64,000 bases of DNA from an uncultured bacterium. Lineage in GTDB: Bacteria; Oederibacteriota; PGYV01; Palsa-1178. Of this stretch, positions 24,573 to 33,077 are shown piece by piece. A program made the position numbers and the translations under genes. The notes beneath the pieces were generated by a model that saw only the letters and a list, made by a program, of their open reading frames with translations, had not been told where the DNA came from and did not search any database. The DNA lies in the NCBI GenBank assembly GCA_937889595.1, contig CALAOR010000079.1, forward strand, positions 107,117 to 171,116, given 5' to 3'. Positions within the stretch are counted from its first letter, which is position 1. Every line of letters starts with the position of its first letter.

Positions 24573-26057
24573 TTAAAAATACAGGTCCCTCTCGCCTTTT
24601 CTTATCCTTGCCAGGTAATCTTCAACCTGCTTATGCATAGCGGGCGTTGCATTACCCCTGACAAATTCAACATATTTATTGAGAAGTTTTTCGCCTTTAA
24701 CTTTGACTGCTGGCGACGCGTAATCAAGCAGATATTCCTCAAATGTCAGGACCGCGTTCGGTATGCAAAGTTTTTTCATCTTGCCGGTCTTGGCAAGCGC
24801 CATAAAATCGCACCCCACCCTGCCGCACCTGTAATCAGCCGTACAAAACGAAGGTATATATCCGTCGTCAACGAGTTCCGATATATACTCGTCAAGTGAA
24901 CGCTTGTCGCCTATCTCAAACTGCTGCTTTTCCATGACTTTATTGACCTGGTCCTGCCCGTTCGTGTAGCCGCCTATGGCAATATTTGTACCCGCGTCTG
25001 TCTGTGACACACCGAGCTGTATGAGTTCGCGCCTGAATTCGGGTGTCTCACGGGCGGTCAATATCATGCCTGTATATGGGACGGAAAGCCTAAGCACAGT
25101 AACGATCCTGCGCATGTCGTCATCCGTGACCTTATACTTGTTGTTATTGTAAAAGGGCGTGTTAATAGCCGGTTCAAAACGCGGAAATGATATTGTATGC
25201 GTGCCTACGCCGAATTCCCTGTCCATGTCGGCTGCGTGGTACATCAAGCCAAGCACTTCAAATCTCCAGTCGTATATGCCGAACAGCGCGCCTATGGCAA
25301 CATCTGAAATACCTGCTTCCTGAGCGCGGTGCAGCGCAAATAGACGCCACTTATATATGGATTTTATGTGGTCCTTGCCGTGAAGCTGTTTGTACCGTTC
25401 CTTATTGTAAGTTTCCTGAAAAACCTGGTATGTCCCTATCTGCGCCTGTTTGATCATTTTATACTCATCGACAAACTGAGGCGCCGCATTTATATTTACG
25501 CGCCTTATCTCATCATTGCCGTTCTTTACGGCATATATGGTTTTCATGGACCCCGCTATATAATTGGCGTCCGAGTTCGGCCCTTCACCGAACACCGTAA
25601 GTACCCTTTTATGCCCCACGCTTGTAAAAGCCTTTACTTCCTCTTTTATCTCATCATAAGACATTACCTTATCCTTCATAGCGTCGTTGCTTTCCCTGAA
25701 CCCGCAGTATACGCAGTCATTGACGCATTCGTTTGACAGGTACATCGGCGCAAACAAGACGATCCTGTTACCATACACTTCGTTTTTGACGTATCTTGCC
25801 GCTTCATAAAGCCCTTCCCATACATCCTTATCATCTATATTTATCAAGTAAGCCGCGTCTTCGGGTGATAATCCCTTTATGGTCTTGGACCTTGCTATCA
25901 ATTCAGCGATCCTGGGCTTGTCAACGGTTGATCTTTTATTTATCAGGGATGTTATATATGTGTCATCTATAAAATCCTTCCTGTTTTCCGTTTCCAGGTA
26001 CTTATTGATCTTGGCGATACGTTCCTGTTTCCATGTCAGTTCTTTCAGGGTATTCAT
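24573..26057 (-). CDS. hydG: [FeFe]-hydrogenase maturase HydG (tyrosine lyase), altered auxiliary-cluster motif
   Basis: HydG cleaves tyrosine to supply CO and cyanide for the H-cluster. The start at 26057 (MNTLKELTWKQ, 494 residues) has AAAGGA about 10 bases upstream. The radical-SAM motif is CVNDCVYCGFRES. The C-terminal auxiliary cluster normally uses CTAC plus a Cys 22 residues further on. Here the motif is CTADYRCGRVGC (residues 405-416) followed by C431. The canonical second Cys is thus Asp408, while new cysteines occur at 411 and 416. The rest of that region (FMALAKTGKMKKLCIPNAVLTFEEYLLDYA) is well conserved. Context with hydEF and two HydA genes supports HydG over ThiH. Confidence 0.9.
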   Translation of the reverse strand: MNTLKELTWKQERIAKINKYLETENRKDFIDDTYITSLINKRSTVDKPRIAELIARSKTIKGLSPEDAAYLINIDDKDVWEGLYEAARYVKNEVYGNRIVLFAPMYLSNECVNDCVYCGFRESNDAMKDKVMSYDEIKEEVKAFTSVGHKRVLTVFGEGPNSDANYIAGSMKTIYAVKNGNDEIRRVNINAAPQFVDEYKMIKQAQIGTYQVFQETYNKERYKQLHGKDHIKSIYKWRLFALHRAQEAGISDVAIGALFGIYDWRFEVLGLMYHAADMDREFGVGTHTISFPRFEPAINTPFYNNNKYKVTDDDMRRIVTVLRLSVPYTGMILTARETPEFRRELIQLGVSQTDAGTNIAIGGYTNGQDQVNKVMEKQQFEIGDKRSLDEYISELVDDGYIPSFCTADYRCGRVGCDFMALAKTGKMKKLCIPNAVLTFEEYLLDYASPAVKVKGEKLLNKYVEFVRGNATPAMHKQVEDYLARIRKGERDLYF

Positions 26058-26177
26058 GTTTATCACATCCTTTGTATGATTAAAACTTTATATTATGGGC
26101 ATTTTAACCCATTTGTTCATTGTTTTCAAACTAATTCAGTCCTGTCTGGACTTTTCCGACAGTCTCTAAATGGTGAT

Positions 26178-26342
26178 GGCGGAAACCCCCTAAAAGCCAT
26201 CGTTGTTGGCCGAATAATCCTGTCAACACACTTTGTGTGTTGCCGGACTTCGTATTCGGCCACTACATATATCTGCCTGCACTTGTAGGGGCAGCATATC
26301 ATGCTGCCCGCCCCTTGCGGGCTTTTTCGGCGGTCTCTAAAT
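26178..26342. repeat. Triple-hairpin dispersed repeat, copy A
   Basis: Consecutive palindromes are visible: GGCCGAATA (26208) with TATTCGGCC, then TACA/TGTAGGGG arms, then GGGCAGCATATCATGCTGCCC (26289-26309), and CCCGCCCCTTGCGGG. Related copies are at 31109-31208, 52847-52941 (inverted) and 53861-54024. Copy A lies in the 298-base gap between hydA1 and hydG and could attenuate transcription into the maturase genes. It has no coding content. Confidence 0.85.
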
Positions 26343-26355
26343 ACAGGTTTAATCG

Positions 26356-28128
26356 TTACTTATAATACAATGGCCTTGCTTTATAATGGTTATGCAGCAG
26401 TTTATGGGCCTTTGGAGACAACGGTTTATCAAGGAAATCCCTGTAAAGCTGCTGCACATCCGGATTTTCATGCGACCGCCTTAACTTGGACTTCTTGTCA
26501 TCGGTGTATATTCCTTCCGTTCTCTTCCTTCTTATCGCGTTTGTGACCTGGTACGGCTGGCCCCCGCCCGCTATGCATCCGCCTTCGCATGCCATGACCT
26601 CGATGAAATCATAAGGCATGGGCGTCCCGGCTTTTTTTGCGGCACGGAGTTCATCCATGACGGCGCGGACATTGCCTGTGCCATGCGCCACTGCCACGCG
26701 TATTTTTTTCCCGTTTATGTCTATTTCCCCGCTCTTTACGCCTTTTAACCCCCTTACTGCGTCAACATCAATTTTATCAAGATTTCTGCCTGTCAAAAAG
26801 AAATACGCGGTCCTGATAGCGGCTTCCATGACCCCGCCTGTCACGCCGAATATCGTACCGGCTCCTGTATATGTGCCGAGTGCGCTATCCGCTTCTTCGT
26901 CTTCCAGTTCCAAAAGCTGTATGCCGCTTGATTTTATCATCCTTACAAGCTCCCTTGTGGTGATGGAAACGTCCACATCCTGATACCCGGATGAACTCAT
27001 GTCTTCTGTCCTTGAGACCTCGTATTTCTTGGCCGTGCAGGGCATGACAGATACCACGAACATGGTTGCCGGATCTATTTTCATTTTTTGCGCATAATAT
27101 GTCTTTGCCATGGCGCCTACCATTTCATGAGGTGATTTTGCCGAGGAAAAATGCTCAATTAAGTCTGGATAATATTTTTCAAGGAAGTCAACCCAGGCCG
27201 GACAGCAGCTTGTGATCATGGGCATGGCGCCTTTTCCCGTATTTATCCTGCTTATTAATTCGGAACTTTCTTCCATAATCGTCAAATCAGCGCCAAAATT
27301 TGTGTCAAATACGGCTTTAAACCCCAGCCTCCTGAATAACGCATAAAGTTTCTTTGTCAATATGGTGCCTGAAGGCAGGCCAAAGGCTTCGCCTATGGCC
27401 ACCCTGACCGCCGGCGCTACCTGTACTATTGGGAATATTTCAGGTTTCCCAAGCGCATCCCAGACTTTAGGTATCTCGCTGAATTCAACCAGCGCGCCAA
27501 CCGGGCAATGCGCAGAACACTGTCCGCATTTTATGCACGGGCTGTCAGCCAGGGATATATCCCCGGCCGGCGCTATACGGGACTCAAACCCGCGGTTTAC
27601 AAATTCAAGCGCGTAAACTTTCTGTATGTTCTGGCAGACTTCAACGCACCGCCCGCAATGTATGCATTTTACGGGTTCAAGCACTATCGCCTTTGTGGAT
27701 GCGTCCTTTGGCGCCTGTTGAAGCATTTCCTTATACGGCCTGGACCTTATCCCGAATTCCTCCGATAATGTCTGCAGTTCGCAATCGCCGTTCCTTAAGC
27801 AGGTGAGGCATAAAAAAGGATGCGTTGACAGGATAAGGTCAAGCACACTTTTCCTGACCTGGTATAATTCTCCGTCATGTGTCGTAATATCCATGCCCGG
27901 TTCGACGTAAGTGCAGCACGCGCGAAGGAGTTTTCTGTTCCCCTTTATCTTTACAACACATATTCCGCAGGATGCGGTCGCGGGAAGGTCGTCGTGCTTG
28001 CAAAGCGTGGGTATCTTCACATGCGCGAGCCTTGCCGCTTCAAGTATGGTCATACCCTGGTCCACATTAAAATCCTTCCCGTTTATCTTTATATCCACCA
28101 TTTTTCCGGTCACTTTTTCCATGTACAT
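26356..28128 (-). CDS. hydA: [FeFe]-hydrogenase catalytic subunit HydA (trimeric/tetrameric NAD-linked type), copy 1
   Basis: The start at 28128 (MYMEKVTGKM, 590 residues) has AGAGGAT about 10 bases upstream; the frame extends further but overlaps hydB. Cofactor sites in order: [2Fe-2S] C43, C54, C57, C71/72; His-Cys3 cluster H103, C107, C110, C116; two [4Fe-4S] with C155-C158-C161-C165 and C198-C201-C204-C208. The H-cluster loops are TSCCPAW (C308/C309), MPCTAKKYE (C364) and MACEGGCIAGGGQP (C514, C518). All expected ligands are present. With HydB and HydC it should couple NADH, and probably ferredoxin, to H2. Confidence 0.95.
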   Translation of the reverse strand: MYMEKVTGKMVDIKINGKDFNVDQGMTILEAARLAHVKIPTLCKHDDLPATASCGICVVKIKGNRKLLRACCTYVEPGMDITTHDGELYQVRKSVLDLILSTHPFLCLTCLRNGDCELQTLSEEFGIRSRPYKEMLQQAPKDASTKAIVLEPVKCIHCGRCVEVCQNIQKVYALEFVNRGFESRIAPAGDISLADSPCIKCGQCSAHCPVGALVEFSEIPKVWDALGKPEIFPIVQVAPAVRVAIGEAFGLPSGTILTKKLYALFRRLGFKAVFDTNFGADLTIMEESSELISRINTGKGAMPMITSCCPAWVDFLEKYYPDLIEHFSSAKSPHEMVGAMAKTYYAQKMKIDPATMFVVSVMPCTAKKYEVSRTEDMSSSGYQDVDVSITTRELVRMIKSSGIQLLELEDEEADSALGTYTGAGTIFGVTGGVMEAAIRTAYFFLTGRNLDKIDVDAVRGLKGVKSGEIDINGKKIRVAVAHGTGNVRAVMDELRAAKKAGTPMPYDFIEVMACEGGCIAGGGQPYQVTNAIRRKRTEGIYTDDKKSKLRRSHENPDVQQLYRDFLDKPLSPKAHKLLHNHYKARPLYYK

Positions 28129-28133
28129 GATCG

Positions 28134-29900
28134 TTATCCTCTCTTGACTGCGGAAAACTTGCAGACATTGTAGCATTCGCCGCATTTTATGCAGGCTTTT
28201 TGGTCTATTAGATACGGTTTTCTCTTCTCTCCGGTTATGCATTTTACGGGGCACCTGACGGCGCATAGTCCACAGCCGATGCATTTATCCGTGATTATGA
28301 CATACTCGACAAGATCCCGGCATTTGCCGGTTAAGCACTTCTTGTCCTCTATGTGCATCACGTATTCGTCTTCAAAATACTGCAGCGCCGAAATTACGGG
28401 GTTTGGCGTGGTCTGTCCGAGCGCGCAAAGCGAGGCTTTCTGCATGGCAAGCGATATCGACCTGATCTTTTCAATATCCTCTTTTTCGCCGCTGCCTTTT
28501 GTTATTTTCTCAAGCAGTTGCAGTATCTGCTTTCCGCCGATCCTGCAAGGCGAACATTTACCGCATGACTCGTCAACCGAGAACTGGAGGTAGAATTTAT
28601 TGACATCCACCATGCAGTCATCCTCGTCCATTACTATCATGCCGCCGGACCCCATGATCGAACCTATGGACTGCAAAGATTCATAGTCGATCGGCATGTC
28701 AAGATATTTTTCCGGGATCACGCCGCCTGACGGCCCGCCGGTCTGGACTGCCTTAAATTTTTTGTTGTGCTGTATTCCTCCGCATATATCAAATACAATT
28801 TCCCTGATAGTCGTGCCCATGGGAACTTCAACAAGTCCGGGGTTTGTGACTTTCCCTGTTACGGCAAATACTTTTGTCCCTTTTGATTTTTCGGTCCCTA
28901 TGGAAGAGAACCAGGCCCCGCCTTTTTCAATGATCACAGGCACGTTTGCCCATGTTTCCACATTGTTGATAAAAGTAGGCTTGCCCCATAACCCCGATAC
29001 GGACGGGAATGGCGGCCTGGGCCTGGGATTTCCCCTTTTGCCTTCAATGGAAGCGATAAGCGCGGTTTCCTCCCCGCACACAAAAGCGCCTGCTCCCCAA
29101 CGCAGTTCTATCTCAAAAGAAAAATCCGAACCAAGAATATTCCGCCCGAGAAGCCCTTTTTCCTTTGCCGCAGCTATGGCTTTTTCAAGCCTTTCAATAG
29201 CCAGTGGATATTCCGCCCTTATGTATATGTATCCCTGGTCGGCGCCTATTGTGTAACCGCCGATCATCATGCCTTCAATTACCGAGTGCGGATCGCCTTC
29301 AAGAACGCTCCTGTCCATGTAGGCGCCAGGATCGCCTTCATCGGCATTGCATATAACATATTTCTGCGGGCCAGGTTCCTTTTTTGTAAGCTCCCACTTC
29401 AACCCGGCCGGAAAACCGGCCCCTCCCCTGCCGCGGACACCGGACGCTTTCATTTCGGTTATTATCTTATCCGGGTTCAGGTCAAATATAGCCTTTTCAA
29501 GGGCTTTATAACCGCCCCTCATGATGTATTCATCGATCGATTCCGGGTCCATGTATCCTATGTTCCTTAAAACTATCTTAAACTGCTTGCTGGTGGTGTC
29601 TTTTTCCGGGATCGGCAGATGCTTGTTGTCATAAGACAAAATGAACTTATCAAGCCTTTTCCACTTTAAGTGTGCGTCTATTATGGCTTCAACGTCCTCC
29701 GGTTTAAACCTGGTATATATCACATTTTCAGGCATTATCCTCACTATGGGCCCGTCCGTCGTAAAACCTATGAAAGGGCTCCTTATCACCTCAAAACGTT
29801 CCGTGAGGCTTTTTTCATTTATGATCTTCACGAGAGTGTTGTATATGGGCCTTTCCTTTTGGGTTTCAGGCTCCCATACGAATATATATTGTTTATTCAC
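28134..29900 (-). CDS. hydB: Hydrogenase subunit HydB, NuoF-like flavoprotein with C-terminal 2[4Fe-4S] domain
   Basis: A 588-residue NADH/FMN subunit. The N-terminal thioredoxin-like domain is vestigial: there is no [2Fe-2S] cysteine set in the first 100 residues, and that function is in the separate gene 29911-30291. The NADH/FMN motif GRGGAGFPAGLKWE is near residue 160. GAGAFVCGEETALIASIEG follows, then the SCGKCSPCRIG cluster site and a SLCALGQ Cys. A bacterial ferredoxin domain ends the protein (CIGCGLCAVRCP and CIKCGECYNVCK). That C-terminal domain is characteristic of electron-bifurcating HydABC. Its stop is 5 bases before the hydA start. Confidence 0.94.
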   Translation of the reverse strand: MNKQYIFVWEPETQKERPIYNTLVKIINEKSLTERFEVIRSPFIGFTTDGPIVRIMPENVIYTRFKPEDVEAIIDAHLKWKRLDKFILSYDNKHLPIPEKDTTSKQFKIVLRNIGYMDPESIDEYIMRGGYKALEKAIFDLNPDKIITEMKASGVRGRGGAGFPAGLKWELTKKEPGPQKYVICNADEGDPGAYMDRSVLEGDPHSVIEGMMIGGYTIGADQGYIYIRAEYPLAIERLEKAIAAAKEKGLLGRNILGSDFSFEIELRWGAGAFVCGEETALIASIEGKRGNPRPRPPFPSVSGLWGKPTFINNVETWANVPVIIEKGGAWFSSIGTEKSKGTKVFAVTGKVTNPGLVEVPMGTTIREIVFDICGGIQHNKKFKAVQTGGPSGGVIPEKYLDMPIDYESLQSIGSIMGSGGMIVMDEDDCMVDVNKFYLQFSVDESCGKCSPCRIGGKQILQLLEKITKGSGEKEDIEKIRSISLAMQKASLCALGQTTPNPVISALQYFEDEYVMHIEDKKCLTGKCRDLVEYVIITDKCIGCGLCAVRCPVKCITGEKRKPYLIDQKACIKCGECYNVCKFSAVKRG

Positions 29901-29910
29901 CGTAGACCTC

Positions 29911-30291
29911 CTAGTCTTTGAATATATTCATGCCGGTATCTTTCGACGGCATGAATATAACATAGTTGTTCAGTATGTTCTTTTTTATCACGTGTTCGCT
30001 TACTATGGAATGCGCGGCTTTTTCGTCCACATTACCGTACAGTATTTCCGGCATGCCTTCGAGTTTTACCACAAGGTTCGGCTCGCAAAAACACATGCCC
30101 AAACAGCCTGTCTTTTTTAATTTAATATTCTCAAGCCCTTTATTTTTAAGTTCCTCTTCAAATATCCTGTAGACAGTGTCACCGCCTGCCGCGATCCCGC
30201 AGGTTCCCATGGATATCATTATCTCGCCTTTGTGACCGGGCTTGTAAGCTTTCCTGAATTTTTCAAGGTCTCCCTTTTTCATTTTAGGCAT
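29911..30291 (-). CDS. Thioredoxin-like [2Fe-2S] ferredoxin subunit (detached HydB N-terminal domain)
   Basis: A 126-residue protein with a thioredoxin-like ferredoxin fold. The cluster cysteines are in MGTCGIAAGG and TGCLGMCFCEPNL, giving the C...C...C-x3-C layout. In many HydB proteins, including the second one here (33078-36245), this domain is fused at the N terminus. Here it is its own gene between hydC (overlap 8 bases) and hydB (gap 10), so hydrogenase 1 is a four-gene complex. It probably carries electrons within the complex. Confidence 0.88.
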   Translation of the reverse strand: MPKMKKGDLEKFRKAYKPGHKGEIMISMGTCGIAAGGDTVYRIFEEELKNKGLENIKLKKTGCLGMCFCEPNLVVKLEGMPEILYGNVDEKAAHSIVSEHVIKKNILNNYVIFMPSKDTGMNIFKD

Positions 30292-30787
30292 TTACCCCCA
30301 CCTCCCCGGCTTTGCTGTATTCGCCGAGTATCTTCGGAAGTTCGGTTTTTTGCAGGTTGCCGAATGTCCTGCCGTTGATGACCATGACAGGCGCCAGCCC
30401 GCAGCAGCCGACACACCTTACGATCTCAAGTGAAAACAATCCGTCATCGCTTGTATTATTCACTCCGACGCCGAGGATATTCTCTATTTCCTGTATAATG
30501 TCGTTACCGCCCTTTAAGTAACACGCCGTGCCCATACACACGGATATCATGTTCTTACCCGGCTGCTTTAACTTAAAAAGATGATAAAAAGTAATTATGC
30601 CGTATATCTTTGCAAGCGGTATGTCAAGCTGCACAGAGACTTCCATGGCAATCTTTCTCGGGACATACCCGTAAATCTCCTGTATTTTGTGCAGGATCAT
30701 TATTTCCTTACCCGGCTTGTCTTTCCATTTGTCCATAAAGTCAAGCAGGCCCTGGTCCAACTTTACAGTTTCCTTTTCCAGCATCAT
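30284..30787 (-). CDS. hydC: Hydrogenase subunit HydC, NuoE-like [2Fe-2S] protein
   Basis: A 167-residue NuoE/HydC subunit. An N-terminal helical part (LHKIQEIYGYVPRKIAMEVS, PLAKIYGIITFYHLF) precedes a thioredoxin-like domain with cluster ligands in CMGTACYLKGG and VRCVGCCGLAPVMVING. It is the first gene of the hydrogenase 1 operon. A GGAGG site lies about 10 bases before the ATG. A perfect Rex-like palindrome at 30814-30827 sits in its leader. Confidence 0.93.
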   Translation of the reverse strand: MMLEKETVKLDQGLLDFMDKWKDKPGKEIMILHKIQEIYGYVPRKIAMEVSVQLDIPLAKIYGIITFYHLFKLKQPGKNMISVCMGTACYLKGGNDIIQEIENILGVGVNNTSDDGLFSLEIVRCVGCCGLAPVMVINGRTFGNLQKTELPKILGEYSKAGEVGVNA

Positions 30788-30813
30788 TTGCTTTATACCT
30801 CCACGGTTTGTAT

Positions 30814-30827
30814 GTGAAATATTTCAC
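30814..30827. promoter_or_regulatory. Rex-like operator, hydrogenase 1 operon
   Basis: GTGAAATATTTCAC is a perfect 14-base palindrome matching the core of the Rex box (TTGTGAA-N4-TTCACAA). It lies 27-40 bases upstream of the hydC start and about 70 bases downstream of the predicted transcription start, where a bound repressor would block elongation. Rex senses the NADH/NAD+ ratio. Binding is inferred. Confidence 0.65.
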
Positions 30828-30902
30828 TTGCTTTGGTAAGAAAAACAGAGAGCAAGTTAAACGCTCTCCCTTTGAGGCTCACCTGTTTATGTTCACAAAT
30901 TA

Positions 30903-30931
30903 AATATACACTTTTACTCTATATTTGTCAA
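30903..30931 (-). promoter_or_regulatory. Predicted sigma-70 promoter of hydrogenase 1 operon
   Basis: On the minus strand a perfect TTGACA (30926-30931) and TATATT (30903-30908) are spaced by 17 bases. The start would be near 30896, giving a leader of about 110 bases containing the Rex-like palindrome. Confidence 0.7.
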
Positions 30932-31108
30932 TACATATTATCAGTAATTTTACATCATACAAATATGGTTAAAAATAAGCAAAATTTTATAAATGCTACC
31001 AAATTAGTTTCCGCTGAAAAATACATTGTGAAATAAAGTCTTTGAATATGACTGAAAAACGTAAATAGTCGGTATTTATTGAGCTTTTTACGCAAAACAA
31101 TTCCGATT

Positions 31109-31208
31109 GTGTGTTGCCGGACTTCGTATTCGGCCCCTACAAATATCTGTCTGCATTTGTAGGGGCAGCATATCATGCTGCCCGCCCTTTGCGGGCATGT
31201 CCGACAGC
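31109..31208. repeat. Triple-hairpin dispersed repeat, copy B (left-truncated)
   Basis: It starts in the TGTGTGTTGCCGG part of the element, lacking the left GGCCGAATAATCC arm. It continues through CCCCTACAAAT...TTTGTAGGGG, GGGCAGCATATCATGCTGCCC and CCCGCCCTTTGCGGG. It lies between the hydC1 promoter and the hydA2 terminator. Confidence 0.8.
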
Positions 31209-31219
31209 ACCACAACGAC

Positions 31220-31251
31220 AATAAGCCGGGCCTTAAAGGCCCCGGCTTATT
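31220..31251 (-). terminator. Hairpin terminator after hydA2
   Basis: AATAAGCCGGG (31220-31230) pairs with CCCGGCTTATT (31241-31251), with further GCC/GGC pairing inside. It lies 33 bases past the hydA2 stop. The T-run on the minus strand is short, so termination strength is uncertain. Confidence 0.6.
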
Positions 31252-31283
31252 GTTTAACAAATGTGGCTTGTACTCAAAACTAT

Positions 31284-33062
31284 TTAAACGAAGATACCCC
31301 GTTTTGTGTATTCCGTATGCAGCAGCTCATGGGACAGGTGCCCAAGCGGTTCTTTTAAAAAATCCTTGTACAAGGCCGCGACTTCAGGATTCTCGTGTGA
31401 CTTACGCAGTCCCTTTTTCCTGTCTTCCGAATATATCGAATCCGCCCTTTTCTGCCTTATGGCCCAAGTGGTGGGTATTGGCTGTCCGCCTCCGCCCAGG
31501 CAGCCGCCCGGGCAGGTCATTACTTCAATAAAGTGATAAGGCGACTCCCCTTTCTCTATCTGCTCCATAAGCGTGCGGGCATTTTTCAGCGTGTGGGCCA
31601 CAGCGACTTTAACCTTGGTTCCGTTTAAATCCAGCTCTGCTTCCTTTATCCCTTCAAAACCCCTGACCACTTTCAGGTCCAGACTGGGAAGCGGCTTGCC
31701 CACCACAACTTCATACGCGGTCCTGACAGCGGCTTCCATGACGCCGCCTGTCGCCCCGAATAAAACCGCGGCTCCGGTCGATGCGCCGAGCGGGCTGTCA
31801 AATTCCTCTTCTGCCAGGCCCGCAAAGTTAATGCCTGCTTCCTTGAACATCCTGGAGAGTTCACGCGTCGTCAATACATGGTCAATGTCGTAGAACTTTT
31901 CATCTTCATTGAGGTTCATTTTTTCCTTCCAAAAGTCAAAAGCCCCCATCATCTCCGGCCTTTTTGCCTCGTATTTCTTTGCCGTACACGGCATTATGGA
32001 TACAACCGATATTTTTCTCGGGTCTATGTGCATTTTTTCCGCGTAGAATGTTTTTGCCAGCGACCCGAACATCTGCTGGGGGGATTTGCATGTTGAAAGA
32101 TGGTCAAGTTGCTCCGGGAAGAAATGCTCGATGAATTTTATCCAGCCCGGCGAACATGACGTGATCATGGGCAGTGTCCCGCCTTTGGTCAGTCTTTTTA
32201 TCAATTCATGCCCTTCTTCCATGATCGTAAGGTCCGCAGTAAAATCCGTGTCAAAAACCTTGTTGAAACCCAGCTTTCTCAATGCGGAAACCATCTTGCC
32301 GGTCACAAGCGCGCCCTGTTCCATTCCCATTGCCTCTCCTATGGCCACCCTGATAGCCGGAGCAGTCTGTACCAGCACCACTTTATCCGGATTCTGAAGG
32401 TCGCTCCATACTTCGGCGGTATTGTCAACTTCAGTAATGGCCCCTGTCGGGCAGACAAGCGCGCACTGGCCGCAGTTTGTACAGGCCACATTTCCTATGC
32501 CTTTATCCATATAAGGCGCAACTTTGCTCTTTAAACCCCTGTTTACGATATCTATGGCAAAAACAGTCTGCGTGTAAGCGCAGACATTAACGCATCTCTT
32601 GCACAGTATGCATTTATTCGGGTCCCTGGTTATTGAAAGCGATGATTCATCAAGCATATCCATGGGTTTGGTACGGACAAACCTGCCTTCCTTAATGCCT
32701 AAATTCGCGGCCATTGTCTGAAGTTCGCAGTTCTGGTTGCGCAGGCAGTTTAAGCAGTCATTGGGATGGTTCGCCAAAATAAGCTCCAGGTTCATTTTTC
32801 TCGCTTCCCTGACCTTTATGGAATTTGTCGATATTTCCATGTTTTCAAATACTTCAGTAATACAGGACCGTATCAGCGATTTTCCGCCTTTTACCTCCAC
32901 TACGCAGATGCCGCACGATGCGTTCTGTGAGACATCCTCAAGAAAGCATAACGTCGGGACGTCCACGCCCGCCCCCTTGCATGCGTTAAGTATCGTGGAC
33001 CCTTTTGGAACCGAATAAGCAAGACCGTTGATCTTTACATTTACCTGATTTTTGTTTTCCAT
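31284..33062 (-). CDS. hydA: [FeFe]-hydrogenase catalytic subunit HydA, copy 2
   Basis: A 592-residue paralogue of the 26356-28128 protein with the same architecture. [2Fe-2S] ligands are C39, C50, C53 and C67; the His-Cys3 site is H99, C103, C106, C112; two [4Fe-4S] sites are C151-C154-C157-C161 and C194-C197-C200-C204. The H-cluster loops are TSCSPGW (residues 301-307), MPCTAKKYE and MTCPGGCLGGGGQP. L1 differs from copy 1 in having Cys-Ser rather than Cys-Cys. I recall the Cys-Ser form from NADP-linked HndD-type enzymes but cannot check it here. It is preceded by the HydB-GltD fusion (15-base gap). Divergence from copy 1 and the different partner point to a distinct redox partner. Confidence 0.94.
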   Translation of the reverse strand: MENKNQVNVKINGLAYSVPKGSTILNACKGAGVDVPTLCFLEDVSQNASCGICVVEVKGGKSLIRSCITEVFENMEISTNSIKVREARKMNLELILANHPNDCLNCLRNQNCELQTMAANLGIKEGRFVRTKPMDMLDESSLSITRDPNKCILCKRCVNVCAYTQTVFAIDIVNRGLKSKVAPYMDKGIGNVACTNCGQCALVCPTGAITEVDNTAEVWSDLQNPDKVVLVQTAPAIRVAIGEAMGMEQGALVTGKMVSALRKLGFNKVFDTDFTADLTIMEEGHELIKRLTKGGTLPMITSCSPGWIKFIEHFFPEQLDHLSTCKSPQQMFGSLAKTFYAEKMHIDPRKISVVSIMPCTAKKYEAKRPEMMGAFDFWKEKMNLNEDEKFYDIDHVLTTRELSRMFKEAGINFAGLAEEEFDSPLGASTGAAVLFGATGGVMEAAVRTAYEVVVGKPLPSLDLKVVRGFEGIKEAELDLNGTKVKVAVAHTLKNARTLMEQIEKGESPYHFIEVMTCPGGCLGGGGQPIPTTWAIRQKRADSIYSEDRKKGLRKSHENPEVAALYKDFLKEPLGHLSHELLHTEYTKRGIFV

Positions 33063-33077
33063 GTGTTTTCTCCTTGG

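Larger units (their letters stand above)
30788..31283. other. Promoter and repeat region between hydC1 and hydA2
   Basis: 496 bases without a gene. From the hydC side it holds the Rex-like palindrome (30814-30827), a small stem with GAGAGC/GCTCTC arms (30848-30869), the predicted promoter (30903-30931), repeat copy B (31109-31208), and the hydA2 terminator hairpin (31220-31251). The stretch 30950-31100 is AT-rich with nothing recognisable. Confidence 0.6.

Noticed and set aside
30955..31260. 101-codon frame containing CCPYKCRQIFVGAEYEVRQHT
   Set aside because: It is read-through of repeat copy B; the same peptide appears wherever the repeat occurs.
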